Part shown: one piece after another, positions 37,375-51,000 of the stretch
Layout of the letters: every line of letters begins with the position of its first letter
How positions within the stretch are numbered: the stretch's first letter is position 1
The notes under the pieces: model-generated
What the model was told of the DNA's origin: nothing
Databases searched by the model: none
The model's input: only the letters and a program-made list of their open reading frames with translations
Program-made: the position numbers and the translations under genes
Assembly: GCF_000090795.2 (NCBI RefSeq)
Contig: NW_003546256.1
Coordinates: 148,721 to 212,720 of the forward strand
DNA: 64,000 bases
Origin: Amphimedon queenslandica
Taxonomy: Eukaryota; Porifera; Demospongiae; Haplosclerida; Niphatidae
Reading direction: 5' to 3'

Positions 37375-40300
37375 GTTATTATTATTATTATTATTGTTGT
37401 TGTTATTATTATTATTATTATTTATAGAGTTGATCTGGGAGATGGCAGTAGCATAGCCATTGGCTCTACTGATGAAGAACTAGGACTATCAGTAAAGTCT
37501 ACATACGTGTATTGTACACTATTAGTACGTTGTTGTGTGTTAGGCAATATCAAGCCAAAGTTATCGTAATCCTTTCAACGTCCCAAGGAGATCCTTACTG
37601 AGCCAGGTAGCAAGGATGAGAGCTAACTTCCTCTTCTCTTCAGCCAACACTCCTCACCTCATTGAAGAAGGTAATGTTCACATTGTCCTGATATGTTTAT
37701 ATTGTTTTTGTGTTTGTAGTGTCAAGGCACCAGGTCCCTATAGGTCAGATGGGAAATTACCAGAAACACCTCAAGAGGATAAACCCATTGCGTGAGCTGG
37801 ACACTGGAGCCGTTAGGACGCAGCTGTTTGGAAACCCGTTCAAACTTGAAAAACCATCAGATAAGGTGTGTAAATGTACATTGTATATAATACTATATAA
37901 TGATGTAAAAATAAAATTATAATTATGCTGGAATACTTGTGGCACCTTTTTCTGTACATGTGGATGTCATTCATAGCATATGTACATGGCATCTATATAA
38001 TTATGACATGTCTACATGTACCACTCCCTCTCCTTATTCTGTTTCTTGTCTCCTGGAAATTGATTTTTTACCTGAAATTGATTTAAAGGGAGTCGCTCGT
38101 ACTTCTATTATGAAAGAGCGAAGGAGAGAGAAAACATGATGCGGAGCTATCGAAATATGTCATTGTTTTTATATAGTTGTAAGGTTTTGTAATTATGTCA
38201 TATGAGGAAACTGTTATGGAATGTTATTCAACAGTAATTCATTTATAAAGTGCACATGTATGAGCGCGTTGATGGTTACACTACATGTGATCATGGATAA
38301 TGTGCACCTGTTTTAACCTTTAATGTCATTTGTAACTCCTCCTTCTTTATGTTGAAGACAATTTCTTTATACTGTGTCTGGACTTTAACTTTATTAACCT
38401 TTTGCTTATTTCTCATCAATATCACAGACAGTCACACACAGACAGACAGTGGCTTCCCTTTGAATTATCTCAATCACAATAGGCATAGCAAGGACATTAG
38501 TAATTTAAATATTGTATTCTCAATCTTTTTATTGCATTGATGTACGGTGATAATGTGTTTCTGGTAATAATCCAGTAATTTCAGCACTATAGTGTAGAGT
38601 TACTGTCTACTATTGAATCCACTGGAGAGAGCGAATTTTAAGTGAATAAACATTTCTGCAGCCAATTTTAGCTACACAAACTCATCCCGACAAAGAATTG
38701 GCTCTTTGCATGCCTACATGCTAGGATTGCTAGCTACTATCACTTCTATCCTAGTTACCTGCATGGGATTACTGCTTGTTAATTGTGTGTGGCAAAATTG
38801 ATATAGTGCTCATAACTTGAATATCACCCAATTATATCCAGTTACTCACACGGAATGTGCGCTACTATAGTATCAGTACTGCTATTGCACTGTATAGCAT
38901 TACATGGTATAGTATATCTCTCACTAATGCTGTTGTTGTCAACCGTAATGAATACTTATCTAATGTTGTGTGACGTGCTATAATGAGATGTGTACATATA
39001 TGTGAGCATGTACAAATTACAGATATCTTTTTAAATTATACTGTATGAAAGGCTATGTTTCTTTTCTCTTGATTGCATTTTGCTTTCTTTCCTACAAATT
39101 TTCTATTATCACTCTCTCTCTCTCTCTCTCTTTTATTTGCATGCAGGGTAATGTAGCAGATGAGATAATGGTAGAGCAGTTGAACAAGAGGCCAGGAGGA
39201 GGAGGAGGTGCTTCTTCTCATCGCTCCTCTCGTAGGCAAAGACCTCGCTCCCCCTCTCCAATGCCTCCTCCCCCTCAGACTCCGCCCGTTGAAAACGAGA
39301 AATATAAAAATCACAAACCAACTCAATCTAATGAAGTAAGGAATAATGGTGGTGGACTCAATGCCACGCCCTCTGCTGCCGTGACGACTGACGTAGAAGT
39401 GATTGAGATTGATTCCTCGTCGATGATGAACGAATCAAACGAAGAGGCTATGGATCTAGCTGATGCGCTCCCACCTGCCACTGGGTCCGATAAAGACCCA
39501 ATATCACCAGACCCCCGACCATTGCCAGTCCCTTCAATACAGGTTGAGTCTAACTCAGTCAATGATAAGAAAGGAGAGCTTATGTTGAATAGCGAGACTT
39601 TAAAAGATTCCTTACTACCTGTAAATAGAAAGAGGACTCCTTCCCCTACCTCTATCACTCACCTCCCTCCGTCTAAAAAGTTTCAAAGAGACCCATCACA
39701 GCTCTCCTCTTCTCTTAAGCCTGCTAATAGCATAGACTCCATTGGTAAATCAAATACCGGCAAGTCTCCTTCTCCCTCTCCTCTCACTGTACCACTCGCT
39801 GCTCCTCCTACTATAAGACCGAGTGGTCTCCTCTCGTCGGCGTCTCAGGTACTCAATGAAGAGTTTAAGAAAAAGCAAATGACGGAGAACCTCAAGATAA
39901 AGCAACTCATAACAAAGGAGATACGAAAACACAGCAAAAGTAAGTGCTACAGCATTTTTGTTATCATTGTTTTAACAATTAGTATAATTAAATATTGTCA
40001 CTGTGACAACTATTGGACAGTTCTCCCACTAGATAAAGAATGGCAATTATTAATGGACCATGCTTTAAATTGCATCGCTCTCCAGTCCCTCCTTATAGTT
40101 TATAGGCTACTAGAGCACACCTGTACAATCATACTTGGATGTACAGAACAAACTGAACATGTAAATGCAACGTGCATGCATGCCTCATGTTTAATACAGT
40201 TTGGAGCTTTATATTTTCATACTACACCTCCTCATTAAAGTGTTAGGAGAACACATTCACATGTCATAAATATGTGTATGCATGTACTACATGTACATTG

Positions 40301-42282
40301 TGTAACATTATTACATGTAGGTATGTTCGTAGTACTATAAGTTTACCTTCACTTCCCATTTTTAATAATAATTTGTAACTTTTGGTATAACTGAATAGTG
40401 TGTCTAATTCATCTCATGGTTTCTATTTGCCATACATTTATTAAGGGCGTGCTGTTGTTTGTCCGTCATAGCCTCCCCTGGCAACTTCACGTAGGTAGGA
40501 GTTGTCCTATAGTTATGTCGTGTCATTTTAAAAATAATTCTGTTGTCATAAGAAATTTTAGAAATATGCTCTTTTAAACATTTTTTGCACCTCTTGGATC
40601 ACAGCTTTGGCTTATTAGACTAGCTGAATGTACAAAAGAGTGAGAGGGGGCTTAACTATTTGTTGGTACATTGACATGCTCCATAAATACTGTTAATAAT
40701 CCTACTACTACTACCTGATACTATTATTAGTCACTCCTTCACAAAACTATCACTCACTTATCATAACAGTCTTACTATGGCAGACTATTAGTAGACTACC
40801 TAATCATCAATGCTTACTTTCCCTCTCTTGTAATAGTACCAGACTTTATTAATTTATGTATACTCATCCTAGTAAATTTATCGCACACACACGCACTATT
40901 ATTAGTATTTTATGTGTATGTCTCTATAATGCATTGTATTCCAGGGCCTAATTGCTATACTGTATAGTGAATGTATTTCTTATTATTATTAGTAGTAGTA
41001 GATGGTATGTTTGACTCTGTGTTGGTATAGTGCACATTGTATTGGCAGTGTATAATGATGGTAAAGACAAGGAAACAAGTGATCGAACACATTTTCCTAC
41101 ATCATTGTCTGACTACCAAACTATATCAGAACACACTTAGAGTATGTTCTGAAACATGAGCTTTATGATTGCATTGATAATGCCATAGCTGTAGTATTAA
41201 TCAAGGGCATGCAGGCATTTACTTGCAGTGAAAACTACTTTATTATTAGGCTCCGGCATGCTGGATTTAAAAATGATAATTCTGTAGACACTGAAAACAA
41301 TCCAGACAGCATAGTCAGATTATCACAGATGGTCTAATAAAAATGCTATGTTAATGATCATAGTACATACTTATGCAGTCCTGTTTAAGAGTAGCAGTAT
41401 ACTGACTCCAGTCTAGTAAAAGTTGTCTGGACTAGATGCCTGGAAGCTAATTGATTGTGGCATCCATCATACATGTATAATGTTGCACTACAGGTCAAGG
41501 ACTTTGTAACATGGAGGATATGGAGACAGACTGACAGACATAATCAGGAGAGAGTGACTTCCTGTCATGAGAGAAAGAGTGAGAGGATTGTTAAAGGATA
41601 GCCACCAGATTACATGCAGGACTAGAGTATCAATTTCATGTAGACATAATCTGTTATAAATACAATTCTTTACGGTTATATCACTCAATTCATAACTTCC
41701 CTTCTCTCCCTTTCATCTTATTTATTTTTCTTTCGTGGAAATTCTTTCCCACACACTCTTTATGCGAATAATGTATAGCTATGGACTTATGCTGGCTTGT
41801 AAGAGTTTTATGCACACTCTTTATGGAAATACTGTGCCTACAAGAGACCCTACATGTGCAGACTGCATTACAAAATCTAGCAAGTGTGTCTAAGAATCCA
41901 TTCAACCCTCATTCCTTCATCATTACCTTTACACACTCTTGCTATTTTAGAAATTTTAAAAATTTGTCGACACTTGATTTACAGCTCAAAGCATCAATAA
42001 GTATAATGTAATTACTTTGCAGCTAATATAAATAGTTGCAAATTTCCTGGACTTTACTCTTTCTCTCTTCATACAGATTATGATCCAATTTTCCAGCACC
42101 TTGACACAATACAAGGTACAGCAGATACAAAGAGAGCTTTTGTTCAAGACGTCATTAAAGAAGCAGAGAGATTCCGTAAGAAACAGCTAGTTGCTCTCCT
42201 CCACGACTGGACCCTGGGGCTGCCTAAAGCAAGCACCAGTAGCAACAATTCAAAAATAAAGTCATCTAGTACAGGAAGATAG
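31961..42282 (+). CDS. INTS6: Integrator complex subunit 6
   Basis: INTS6 is part of Integrator, which cleaves snRNA and paused mRNA transcripts, and it helps recruit PP2A to the complex. There are 16 exons with starts 31961, 32192, 32364, 32907, 33047, 33744, 34513, 34993, 35442, 35636, 35892, 37428, 37544, 37720, 39147 and 42077, all in phase, for 973 residues. The N-terminal von Willebrand A domain has its MIDAS-type DTSASMN motif at residues 9-15. NYGQGRNPFFLEPA-like and SELTKEPFRWDQR motifs follow, then MIYVRPNPKTNIPSGHWPIPESFWPD. FGYLKTSSTGNFVNLFVMPFNYP and PIGQMGNYQKHLK also match. The C-terminal helical region ITKEIRKHSKNYDPIFQHL...FVQDVIKEAERFRKKQL is the conserved INTS6 tail. Exon 15 encodes a long disordered Ser/Pro-rich linker. 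Introns after exons 11, 14 and 15 exceed 1.2 kb. Confidence 0.96.
35757..35833 (+). repeat. (GA)n microsatellite in INTS6 intron 10
   Basis: A purine-only tract of GA, GGA and GGGA units fills much of the 142-base intron after the exon ending at 35749. It begins immediately after the donor. Confidence 0.8.
35972..37427 (+). other. INTS6 intron 11 with repeats
   Basis: This intron contains one or two copies of the interspersed repeat at about 36015-36300 (CTGATACATATACATG and AAAATGACTAGGAGAGAA are recognisable). A triplicated 15-base unit, GCATTCACTATGTCT, lies at 36807-36851. A long (TTA)n tract at 37319-37425 runs into the exon 12 acceptor. I saw no gene. Confidence 0.7.
37866..39146 (+). 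other. INTS6 intron 14
   Basis: A 1.3-kb AT-rich intron with a (TC)n tract at 39113-39130 near its acceptor. It has a short open stretch at its 5' end but no recognisable coding sequence. Confidence 0.6.
39940..42076 (+). other. INTS6 intron 15
   Basis: This is the largest INTS6 intron, at 2.1 kb. The exon 15 reading frame continues about 300 bases past the splice site by chance. Otherwise it has scattered ACATGT motifs and short open frames. I recognise nothing in it. Confidence 0.6.
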
Positions 42283-42796
42283 GACTCATATTAACAATGA
42301 TTTTCATCTCTTTCTCTCTCATAGTACATAATGTTTTAAAATATTTCTGCTCTCCCCATCACTTTATCTTTTAATTTTCTTCATCGAGAGCATAATTAAT
42401 AATTAACTGTAGTAGTATAATAATACAGTTAAGTATTATTCTGTAAAATATAAAGATATTTTAATAAAAGACATTGCTATTGTTTAATAATAATGATTCC
42501 CTTTTCTAGTTTTGGAGCAGCCCCACACAGAGAAATAGCTTCAATGCACATTGAATGTATGGGTGTTGTATGTATCAGTTACAATGTACAACCATACATG
42601 GAATAATGTTGATATTACTTTAGGCAGTTTCTGAGGATAAAGACTGGCATAACTTTGGTTATTAATTAGTTCCCTGGCAACTGATGAGGCAATTAGAAGA
42701 GTATATAAACAGCAGTATTACTGCATTCCTACCGACAGTCACTAACACTCCCCCACTCTATCTCTCTCTCTCTTTGTCACTATCTCTAGTTCCCTC
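42283..42796 (+). promoter_or_regulatory. Intergenic region and promoter of the 799-residue gene
   Basis: INTS6 3' sequence is followed by a TATATAAAC box at about 42702-42710, some 88 bases before the ATG. A CTATCTCTAG acceptor-like sequence at about 42780-42789 could end a 5' UTR intron. Confidence 0.45.
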
Positions 42797-45470
42797 ATGA
42801 TGTTGCTCAAGAGATCAAAGAAGAAGAAGCAAAAGAAGCTTCTAGAGGCCCAGCAGGCAGCAGCCTTGCAAGGAATGATGTACCACCAGCAGCATGGAGG
42901 CATGTATCCAAGACCATCCTCCACACTCTCTACTCCAACAATCATGCAAGATGGTAGCTATGACATTGAGCAGTTCTCTGGCAGTGATGATTTAGAAATG
43001 GCAGAGTCTCTCTCACTCACAGGAGGAGGAGGAGGAGGTGATTATGGAGGAGCATCAATAGGCCAAGCACAACCGATGCCAGTACCAATCACTGTGGAGC
43101 AAATGCCAACCACTCCACAGCAGTCAATCCCCCCACAGACCCAACAGACTCCAACACACCATGTGACGACAAATTCACATATGCTGGCCCAACAGCAGAT
43201 CCTTGCACAGTCTCTCGCTCCACCCACGGGATACCAACCACCCACTCAACCTCTCCCCATGACACCGGCCAGCAGTGGTATAAACATAAGCAGCACTAGG
43301 GGAATGTATCCATTTGGAGACCAGCAGCACTCACTCAAGAGGGGCATGTCTCAGCCGGCTATTGCTAACATACCAATGATGCCTCCGCTACTCATGACGT
43401 CGTCAGAGACAGTGCTCAACAAAGATCCCCCGGTTACTTTCATAACAGCACCAATGACAGCCTCAGGGACTCTGCCTAGGCACAGCAAGAAATCCTCATA
43501 CTCGCAGCAAAGGATTGATCCTGCAAAAATTGAACTCATGAAGTCTGCAATTTCCCTTGGACTCGGACGTGGCTTGGATGCAACGTCAAAAACTCCGTGG
43601 ACAAACAAGTCCTCGTTTCAGATCAGGCGGGTCCACCACAGCATAATGGAAACCAATGAGGGAGGAGTCCTGAGCAGCTATCAGAATGAGATTTCTAGTA
43701 TAGCAGACATGGATGAGCTCTTCCAAGCATCACTCACTCCACCAGAGGCTCCAATAGAAATACACGTTGAGGCAGACACTAATCGCTGCATCAATTCCTC
43801 TCGTCAAACCATTGGACGTCGCGTACTGACAAGGACCATTGGATTCCAGAGTGATACGGAGGAGAAATACAGTGACGGTGACCACCATCGTCACAACAAG
43901 GACGCTCACCTTGTTCCAAGAGATGCAGCTGAGGTTGTCCACAATACACAGAACAGTGCACTGAGCTTTGAGGACCGGGTCTACCAATGGCTCCTCCATA
44001 GAATAGCACACAAATGCACAACAATAGGCCAGAGACTGGATATAAGGTTTGACGATAACAACTATGCCGACCAGCTCACCAAACTACTCAACTCAAACAA
44101 GTCCTTGGTCCGTGTTGATAACGAGATAAAGGGAGGAAGCAAAGAGATAGTCCAAGCACTACGTGTGACTCATTACGTGACCAGCATAAGATTAGGAGCT
44201 GCTGAATACAGGATAATGAGTGATGGAGAATATCACAAGCAACTGGCCCAGGGAGGAGCGTTTGGACTGGACTCGCTAGCAGAATCGGCTATGAACGGAT
44301 TTGGAAAACAAAAACCGAAAGAGATGGCAAAACTTGCAACAAAGATGTCACATGTGAGGAAAATTGGTGGCATTGGGGAGGATGATAAAGTCGAGATTGG
44401 ATCGAGCAATGAGGTCGTCCTGAGCATACAAGTACAACCAATCACTCGACTGTTGAGGGTACCAGCTGTGAAGGCAGCATTCCGCGAAGCTATAGAAGAA
44501 TACATGGAAGGAACACCTGCATCTGAAGGTAAATAATACACAACAATACACTATTAATGTCATTAAATGCTTAGCTCTTTACTGTAAAAACTACCAAATA
44601 AATTTTTCACAAATTCCAATAGTTGTTAACACATATGCTAAGTTCAAATAATACCACTGCCTCACCTCACTGTCTCTATCATCAAATGAGACACACAAAT
44701 ACACACACACACACACACACACCCATTTATTAGTCAATACACACAGACACACTGGCAGACATAAAATTAATCATTTCTCTCTCTTTCTCTTTTCCATATA
44801 AGGTGGTCCATTCCTTATAAAGTGTACAGGCAGAGACATATACCTCACTGTCAACAAGTTCAATAATTACGAGGTTGAGGGTACAGAGATACCAGCTGAA
44901 GCCTCTCTCTTCTACTTCCACCCGACCGACGACGGAGGCAACCCTTTTGACTTCCACATTACGTACTACGGCGAGGATGTGGGTGAACAGAATGCAGAGA
45001 AAGACAGTACCGCCATTGGACGCTATCTAGAAGCATGTCCCAACTCAAAGGGCTACTGTCGTGGTCCGCTGCTCATGAAACACAGCGTTAAAGTACGGAA
45101 TACTCGTTTTTCTCTCCGTAGCCGTTTATCAAAGAGGTACTGTAAGAGTCACCTCACCGAATGGATTGCTGGTGAAGATGCCTTTTACATAACCTGCGGT
45201 ACGAGGAAGTTTAAGCACGATAGCTACCTGGCAGTCAAAAATTCGAGCCAAACGGATCTACTCGGAAAGCATTTCTTCATCACGGAAGCACTCCCAAACA
45301 TACACCAGCATAACGGGGACAATATATTCATGCTGTTCCAGATACTGGGGAAGGATAGTCTTAATGGTAAACTGGTGGATGGTGGGAGGGAGACTCCGGG
45401 TAAACTGCCTGTAGCGTCCGAGATAACAACACGAGACAAGAATAAGCTGGAGCCAGAACTCTTAACGTAA
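42797..45470 (+). CDS. Unrecognised 799-residue protein (two exons)
   Basis: Exons are 42797-44528 and 44803-45470, joined in phase 1. I do not recognise the family. The N terminus is basic (MMLLKRSKKKKQKKL), then about 200 residues rich in Gln, Pro, Thr and Met look disordered. A folded-looking middle starts near residue 390 (SFEDRVYQWLLHRIAHKC). It includes VTHYVTSIRLGAAEYRIMSD and, after a charged helix-like segment, EVVLSIQVQPITRLLRV. The second exon is beta-rich (GRDIYLTVNKFNNYEV, SLFYFHPTDDGGNPFDFHITYYGED, AFYITCGTRKFKHDSYLAV). That could be a trefoil-like repeat. The THYVTSIxxGA pattern faintly recalls the N-terminal MACPF/SNTX-type domains of large animal proteins. I treat that as a weak lead only. 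There is no signal peptide or membrane span. It lies between INTS6 and TUBGCP3. Confidence 0.8.
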
Positions 45471-46787
45471 AGAACTTCACCAAAAGACCAGTCATTCATT
45501 AATATAGACAGCAGCATTGTGATAGTGTATCTGTTAATAGTTAAATAGTTTAATGTTTTCATATACATGTACCGCACATGTACGCATGTTTCTTTTTTAT
45601 TGATACTCAAGTCTCATTGTCCATTACATGTAAATGATTTATTATTGTTATCATTATCGTTGGTATTTATTTTATCGGTGTCAGTTGTGCAAGATTTGTT
45701 CTTTTGAAAAATATTTTTATTAAAAGGCAATAAATGAATAAATAAACAAAAGGCCCAAAGCATGGATAATAGGTACAGGTGAAGGGAGATGAAAGTGCAA
45801 GAGTCATAGAAACGGTCAGTGGGAATGTACAACAAAGACAAACAAAGGAAAGAAGGGACAAAACACAATACACAAAGAGAGTATCATTATCAGTTGGCAG
45901 CTAGGGCATTCACATAAAGACTCACCCAGTTAGTTTGCCCACTTGTAAACTAGTGTTTGATAATAATACCCTCTACCTTTAGTCATAACACTTTTGTATT
46001 GAGATTCACACAATTAACACACAAATAAACACGTATCAATCAATGCACTGTATATGTACATGTATAAACACTCCCACCATTAATATAAGTATAGTACACA
46101 GGACTACCCCCTCTTTATTATATAATGTATTTCACTCCCACTCTTTCACTGTCTCCTTCCTCTAATAAAAAGATCACCTGATAGACTCTCTCTCAGACAG
46201 CCAGTGATCAAATATCCACATATCAGGCTATCACATATCTGTAGTAGTTATAGCTACTGCTATCACAACAATTAAAAAATTATTCTGTTATTATTTTCAT
46301 AAGTATTGCACTACAAAGCGTTCCAGACACTAGAATTACATGCTGATCACGCATAGCGACAATAACAGAGTATTTCATCAAAATTGGCTAAGAGAGAATT
46401 CTCCATTTTTGTCATTATTCTGATGCATAGAGTAGAAAGTTTCAGCTGATTCCAATCATGATTGTATTTTTGAATTTTTATGTGTGCATACCTATGAATA
46501 CCAATTAAGAGAAGAGGCACGCGTAGTGGCGTAACAAAAATGTTTGTTTGCAAATAGAGGTAACACACACACACACACCCTCTCTCCTAATTAAAATATT
46601 TTACTTACATGTAACAAAACTATAGCAACAACCAGAACTGCTAATATTTATAAAACAGACGTCACTTTTAACTGATATCTGTAAATTCAATACTAATGAA
46701 TAATGTGAGCTCATACTGGACACTGAACAGATAATAAATTACTGTTAATTTCAGTAATATGTACTCTTGTTAATGATATGGTATTTG
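45471..46787. other. Convergent intergenic region
   Basis: This is the 3' side of both the 799-residue gene and TUBGCP3. A partial copy of the interspersed repeat lies at about 46370-46480 (TTCATCAAAATTGGCTAAGAGAGAATTC, then AGTTTCAGCTGATTCC). An (AC)n run lies near 46563-46580. I see no supported gene. Confidence 0.6.
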
Positions 46788-47917
46788 TTACATTAAGAGT
46801 GATACAGTTTCTGTTCCTCTGTAAAACCTGTTGAAGTCAAGGCGGCGAGCCAAGAACTGTAGACTCTCGTCTAGATGATCTGACACACGTTCCAAGAAGC
46901 TCTTCAGAGTATCCTAAAAATAATATGTTAGATAAACAAATTTGAATATTGCTTTACGTTATAGGAGTGTTCTAGTATAGTGAATTGTGACTGGTAGTCT
47001 AATATGACGGACTGATAGAACTCATCTCTGAGCTGGTACTCTCTCTCAGTCTCATCCTGTGTCTCTGCCCATAATCCCTAAATTATAAGAAATAATAATA
47101 ATAATAAATGTTAATTCTCATAATGATCTTTACAAATTACAATGTATAAATCACTAGGTTTTGCTCCAAATAAATGTATGTAATAATTTTATGAAATATG
47201 CCAAAATCTGAAAAATGCCCTGTACTATAGCCCATGCTTTTTTCCAAAAAATGGCTAAAAAATCACACCTAATTTTTATTACATTTTCTGATACATATTG
47301 ATGTCCTTATGCTATGTACAAAGTTTGAGCCAATTCCAACTTAATTTTTTAAAGTTATGACCATTTTATGAAATATGCCAAAATCTGAAAAATGCCCTGT
47401 ACTATAGCCCATGCTTTTTTCCGAAAAATGGCTAAAAAATCACACCCAATTTTTATTACATTTTCTAATACATATTGATGTCCTTATGCTTTGTAGAAAG
47501 TTTGAGCCAATTCTGACTTTAATTTTTCGAGTTATGACCATTTTATGAAATACACCAAAATCTGAAAAATGCCCTGTACTATAGCCCATGCTTTTTTCCA
47601 AAAAATGGCTAAAAAATCACACCTAATTTTTATTACATTTTCCAATACATATTGATGTCCTTATGCTATGTAAAAAGTTTGAACCAATTCCGACTTAAAT
47701 TTTTCAAGTTATAGCAATTAAATGTCTCACTTGATCTGCTCTGCTTTCTTTAGTAAGCTCATATTGCTTTCTTCTCTCAGTTTCAGTTAGAAATGCTGCA
47801 AACATGCTGTCCTGCTTGTTCTGATATTCAACAATACGATCAAACAGTGTCCTTAGTTGAGTTAGTAGGGGCTACAATGAGAGAGAAAGGCCCCAATAAT
47901 AATAAATAATAATAATA

Positions 47918-47966
<49 letters not shown>

Positions 47967-48039
47967 TATGGGCCACTCATAATCCCCTCTTGCCTCCTTC
48001 TGTTGATGGGCTCATTTAACTGCTTACTGTATTTTAATG

Positions 48040-48075
<36 letters not shown>

Positions 48076-51000
48076 GTGATAATAAGCTAAACTTGTACCT
48101 GTGATGCAGGATCAAGGAGACAGCGTGTTACAATGACATCAAGGAACTTTGAATGAGCAGTTATAACTTCATCAAGATCAACAGCACCATCAATGCACTT
48201 CAATAACTCGGCCCAAGAACACTCCAAACACTATTGAGAGAAAGAGCCGGAGGGAGAATAATAAAAAAAGTTTGGTGAAAGTTTATATAAGTGGCTCAAT
48301 TATATGCAATGAGAAGCTAACCTCGAACATGATGTAATACTGTAATTGAGAAATAAAATGAATTAAAGCGCCTGTAATTAACTGACATTGGTGAAGACAA
48401 ACATGGAAATCTAAAAAGAAAATAAAATCATATAATAGATCTGATATTGAATTAGGTCCCACAAGAATTAAGTTCTTAATGGGTCTGATGATGAAAACGG
48501 GTCCTATAACATTAGGACTGGGTCCGGTGTTGAGTAAAAGTACCTGGTATGTTTCTGAGTTGCTTCTGATGGTTCATTTGTTTACGCCACATACCAGCCA
48601 GTATGAACTCTATCCTCTTTGCTCTCCACAAGAAATTAAATATTTGAAGATAACGAAGCATAGTATCAGGAGTAAACACCTGGCATAAAGACAGAGGAAT
48701 ACATCACTACAACTACTAATATGTAAACTAACAGTGCTAATAGGACCATCAACTCTATACAAAAGACTAAACACATCCCAGCCAGTATCACCAGGTGAAG
48801 CCTACATGTATATATTTAAACATTAAAACTAGTCCACGTTGATGAGTGATCATACTAACATCAAGCAATTGGACATCAAGCCTGCTGAGGACGTCTTGTT
48901 CATCATACTGTGCATTAGTGGCTCTGATGGCTGATTCCAATATGGCGGTTAAATTGTGTACGTAGCAGCTGGTGGCTGGTTTAGCAAGCTCACGTCTAAA
49001 GGAAAGAAGATAAATATGAGGATATTCTTAAAAGCATTTTACTCAATAATGTCCATCAAGTGCTTAATAAAGTCTCCCTGACCTAATAGCAGATACTTGC
49101 GGAATGCCTACCAAAAAACAAGTATAACAATAATTAAAAAACATTTATTAGGTTCTTAAATACTAAATTTGTCTTTACGATCTTCTGAAAAATTACATAG
49201 ACTTTTTATTCTCACTTCCTCGCCCCCTCTCTCTCTCTCTTCCACTTACCCCAAGATGGTCCTTTAAGTGATACTGCGTGTTAAGTATATTTAATAAATA
49301 TTTGCTAGTGTCCCTGTAAGTGATATTAATAATGTGTGAGAGGGGATCACCAGTCATTGTATCAAATGTACAATCACCTAAAATAAGCAAATGAAAATAA
49401 TAAAACCATTATTAGAACTACATTACCTTTCTTGAACCAGTTCTTCTGTGAAGGTGTGAATAGTTCAGTTTGATCGTTGCATTTCTGACGAAGGAAACTA
49501 ATAGACTTCCCAACGGTTAATATCTGAGTAGGAAATAAATAGTACGCACACCCACACGTATACATGTATATGTACACAGATTCAATCATTACTTTTCTAG
49601 CTAGGCTTTCTGGTATAAACTTGGGCAACATGTTAGACCTTATGGTGTACTTTCCATGCCACAGCCTATCATCTGAAGCCTTCAAATCAGCCAAAATGAA
49701 AAACTAAAAGATAACAATGATCATTCATCCCTCTCATATTTCTTCTCTACACAAAAAGAAGCTATCCTTCCCTAGCTTACTTCATTGTAGTGATCTTGGA
49801 GCTGTCCTTCAAACACCCAGGCATTCAATAGAGTATTGATTGGTCTGTACACCTAATAGGGAGAAGGAGAGGATAGAGAGAGAACAATAAATATAAGACA
49901 ATCATTTTAAAATAAATACTGACTTGATTCAGCAAGTGCTTCACAAGTCTCATTACTTCGGGGTCTCCATGCTGAGCATATAAATACAATGTAGACAATA
50001 GTGCACCTCCTCTCACGTCTAGAGGGAGAGAGAGAAAAAAAAAGAAAAAAATAGAAGCTTAATTGTAATTATAATTATTTACTTTTACACCCATCGACCA
50101 GTATGGCGAGGGTTCTTAGTTTCTCAAGAGGTTCTCTGGTCCATACCACTAGTCTTCGGAGACTCAGTTTATCAGAGGTAACATGACCAGATGACTCCTG
50201 ATCAGCCGAGAGTTGTGCCTCCAGTACAGCAACGAGACGGTAGTACTCGGTCAGCTCGAGAGAGAGAGCTGAGAGGAAACTCTGAAAATAGTTTGATAAC
50301 TGAAATTCTAATAAATTCACAATAGTAATACTAACCTGTACAACCAGGCCAAGGGAAAAGTCTTGTTTCCTCATGTCAATGTATGCCTTGATTTTATGAT
50401 GGAGCCAGCCTAACTCGGCTAGCTTATAACAATGCTCCAAGTGGGCTGGATGTACCATTAACTGACAAAAAAAATCATAAGTTAAAATTCTGCTAGTTAT
50501 CACTGATTAGTACTTCATTGGGTATTCTAAATCCTTCAGGTCCTTTCTTCATTGATAGGTACTTTCCGTCGATGCCTTGAAACACAAAGAGAAGGTCCTG
50601 AACTAAAGCATCTTCTGGTAATTCTGACTCAGTTGGATCAAACACTATATTAGGGAGAGAGAAAACTTGATGTACTCAGCATATTACATGGCATTTAAAC
50701 CCCATTACTATCTCTTTTACACAACATATTCAGAGCCATTTTTAATGAAATACCCTGTACTATGGTACAGGGTCTTTGATCCAATTTTGAAGCAACTTTA
50801 AAAATTCATTAAAAATCTAATTTTGATCGAAATCAGCTCAAATTTTTATACAACATAAAAACACACACCACATTGCACATGTATGTACATGTATATGTAT
50901 CAAATATGGTGGACACTAGTCAACTTATTGGCTGCAGTATTTCATGTTTCCCTCCAAACTTAACTACACTAAAGGTCCTGGCATCATGTTGCTTGACTTA

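Noticed and set aside
39940-40238. Continuation of the INTS6 exon 15 frame for 100 more residues
   Set aside because: The conserved INTS6 tail resumes in frame at 42077 after a GTAAG donor at 39940; the read-through sequence is not INTS6-like.
43042-44563. Several minus-strand open frames of 60-100 residues
   Set aside because: They are shadows of the long plus-strand coding exon and show no splice or family support.
47840-48115. Minus-strand open frame rich in Leu, Ile and Tyr
   Set aside because: It is a translation of TAA/TTA microsatellites overlapping a TUBGCP3 exon edge.
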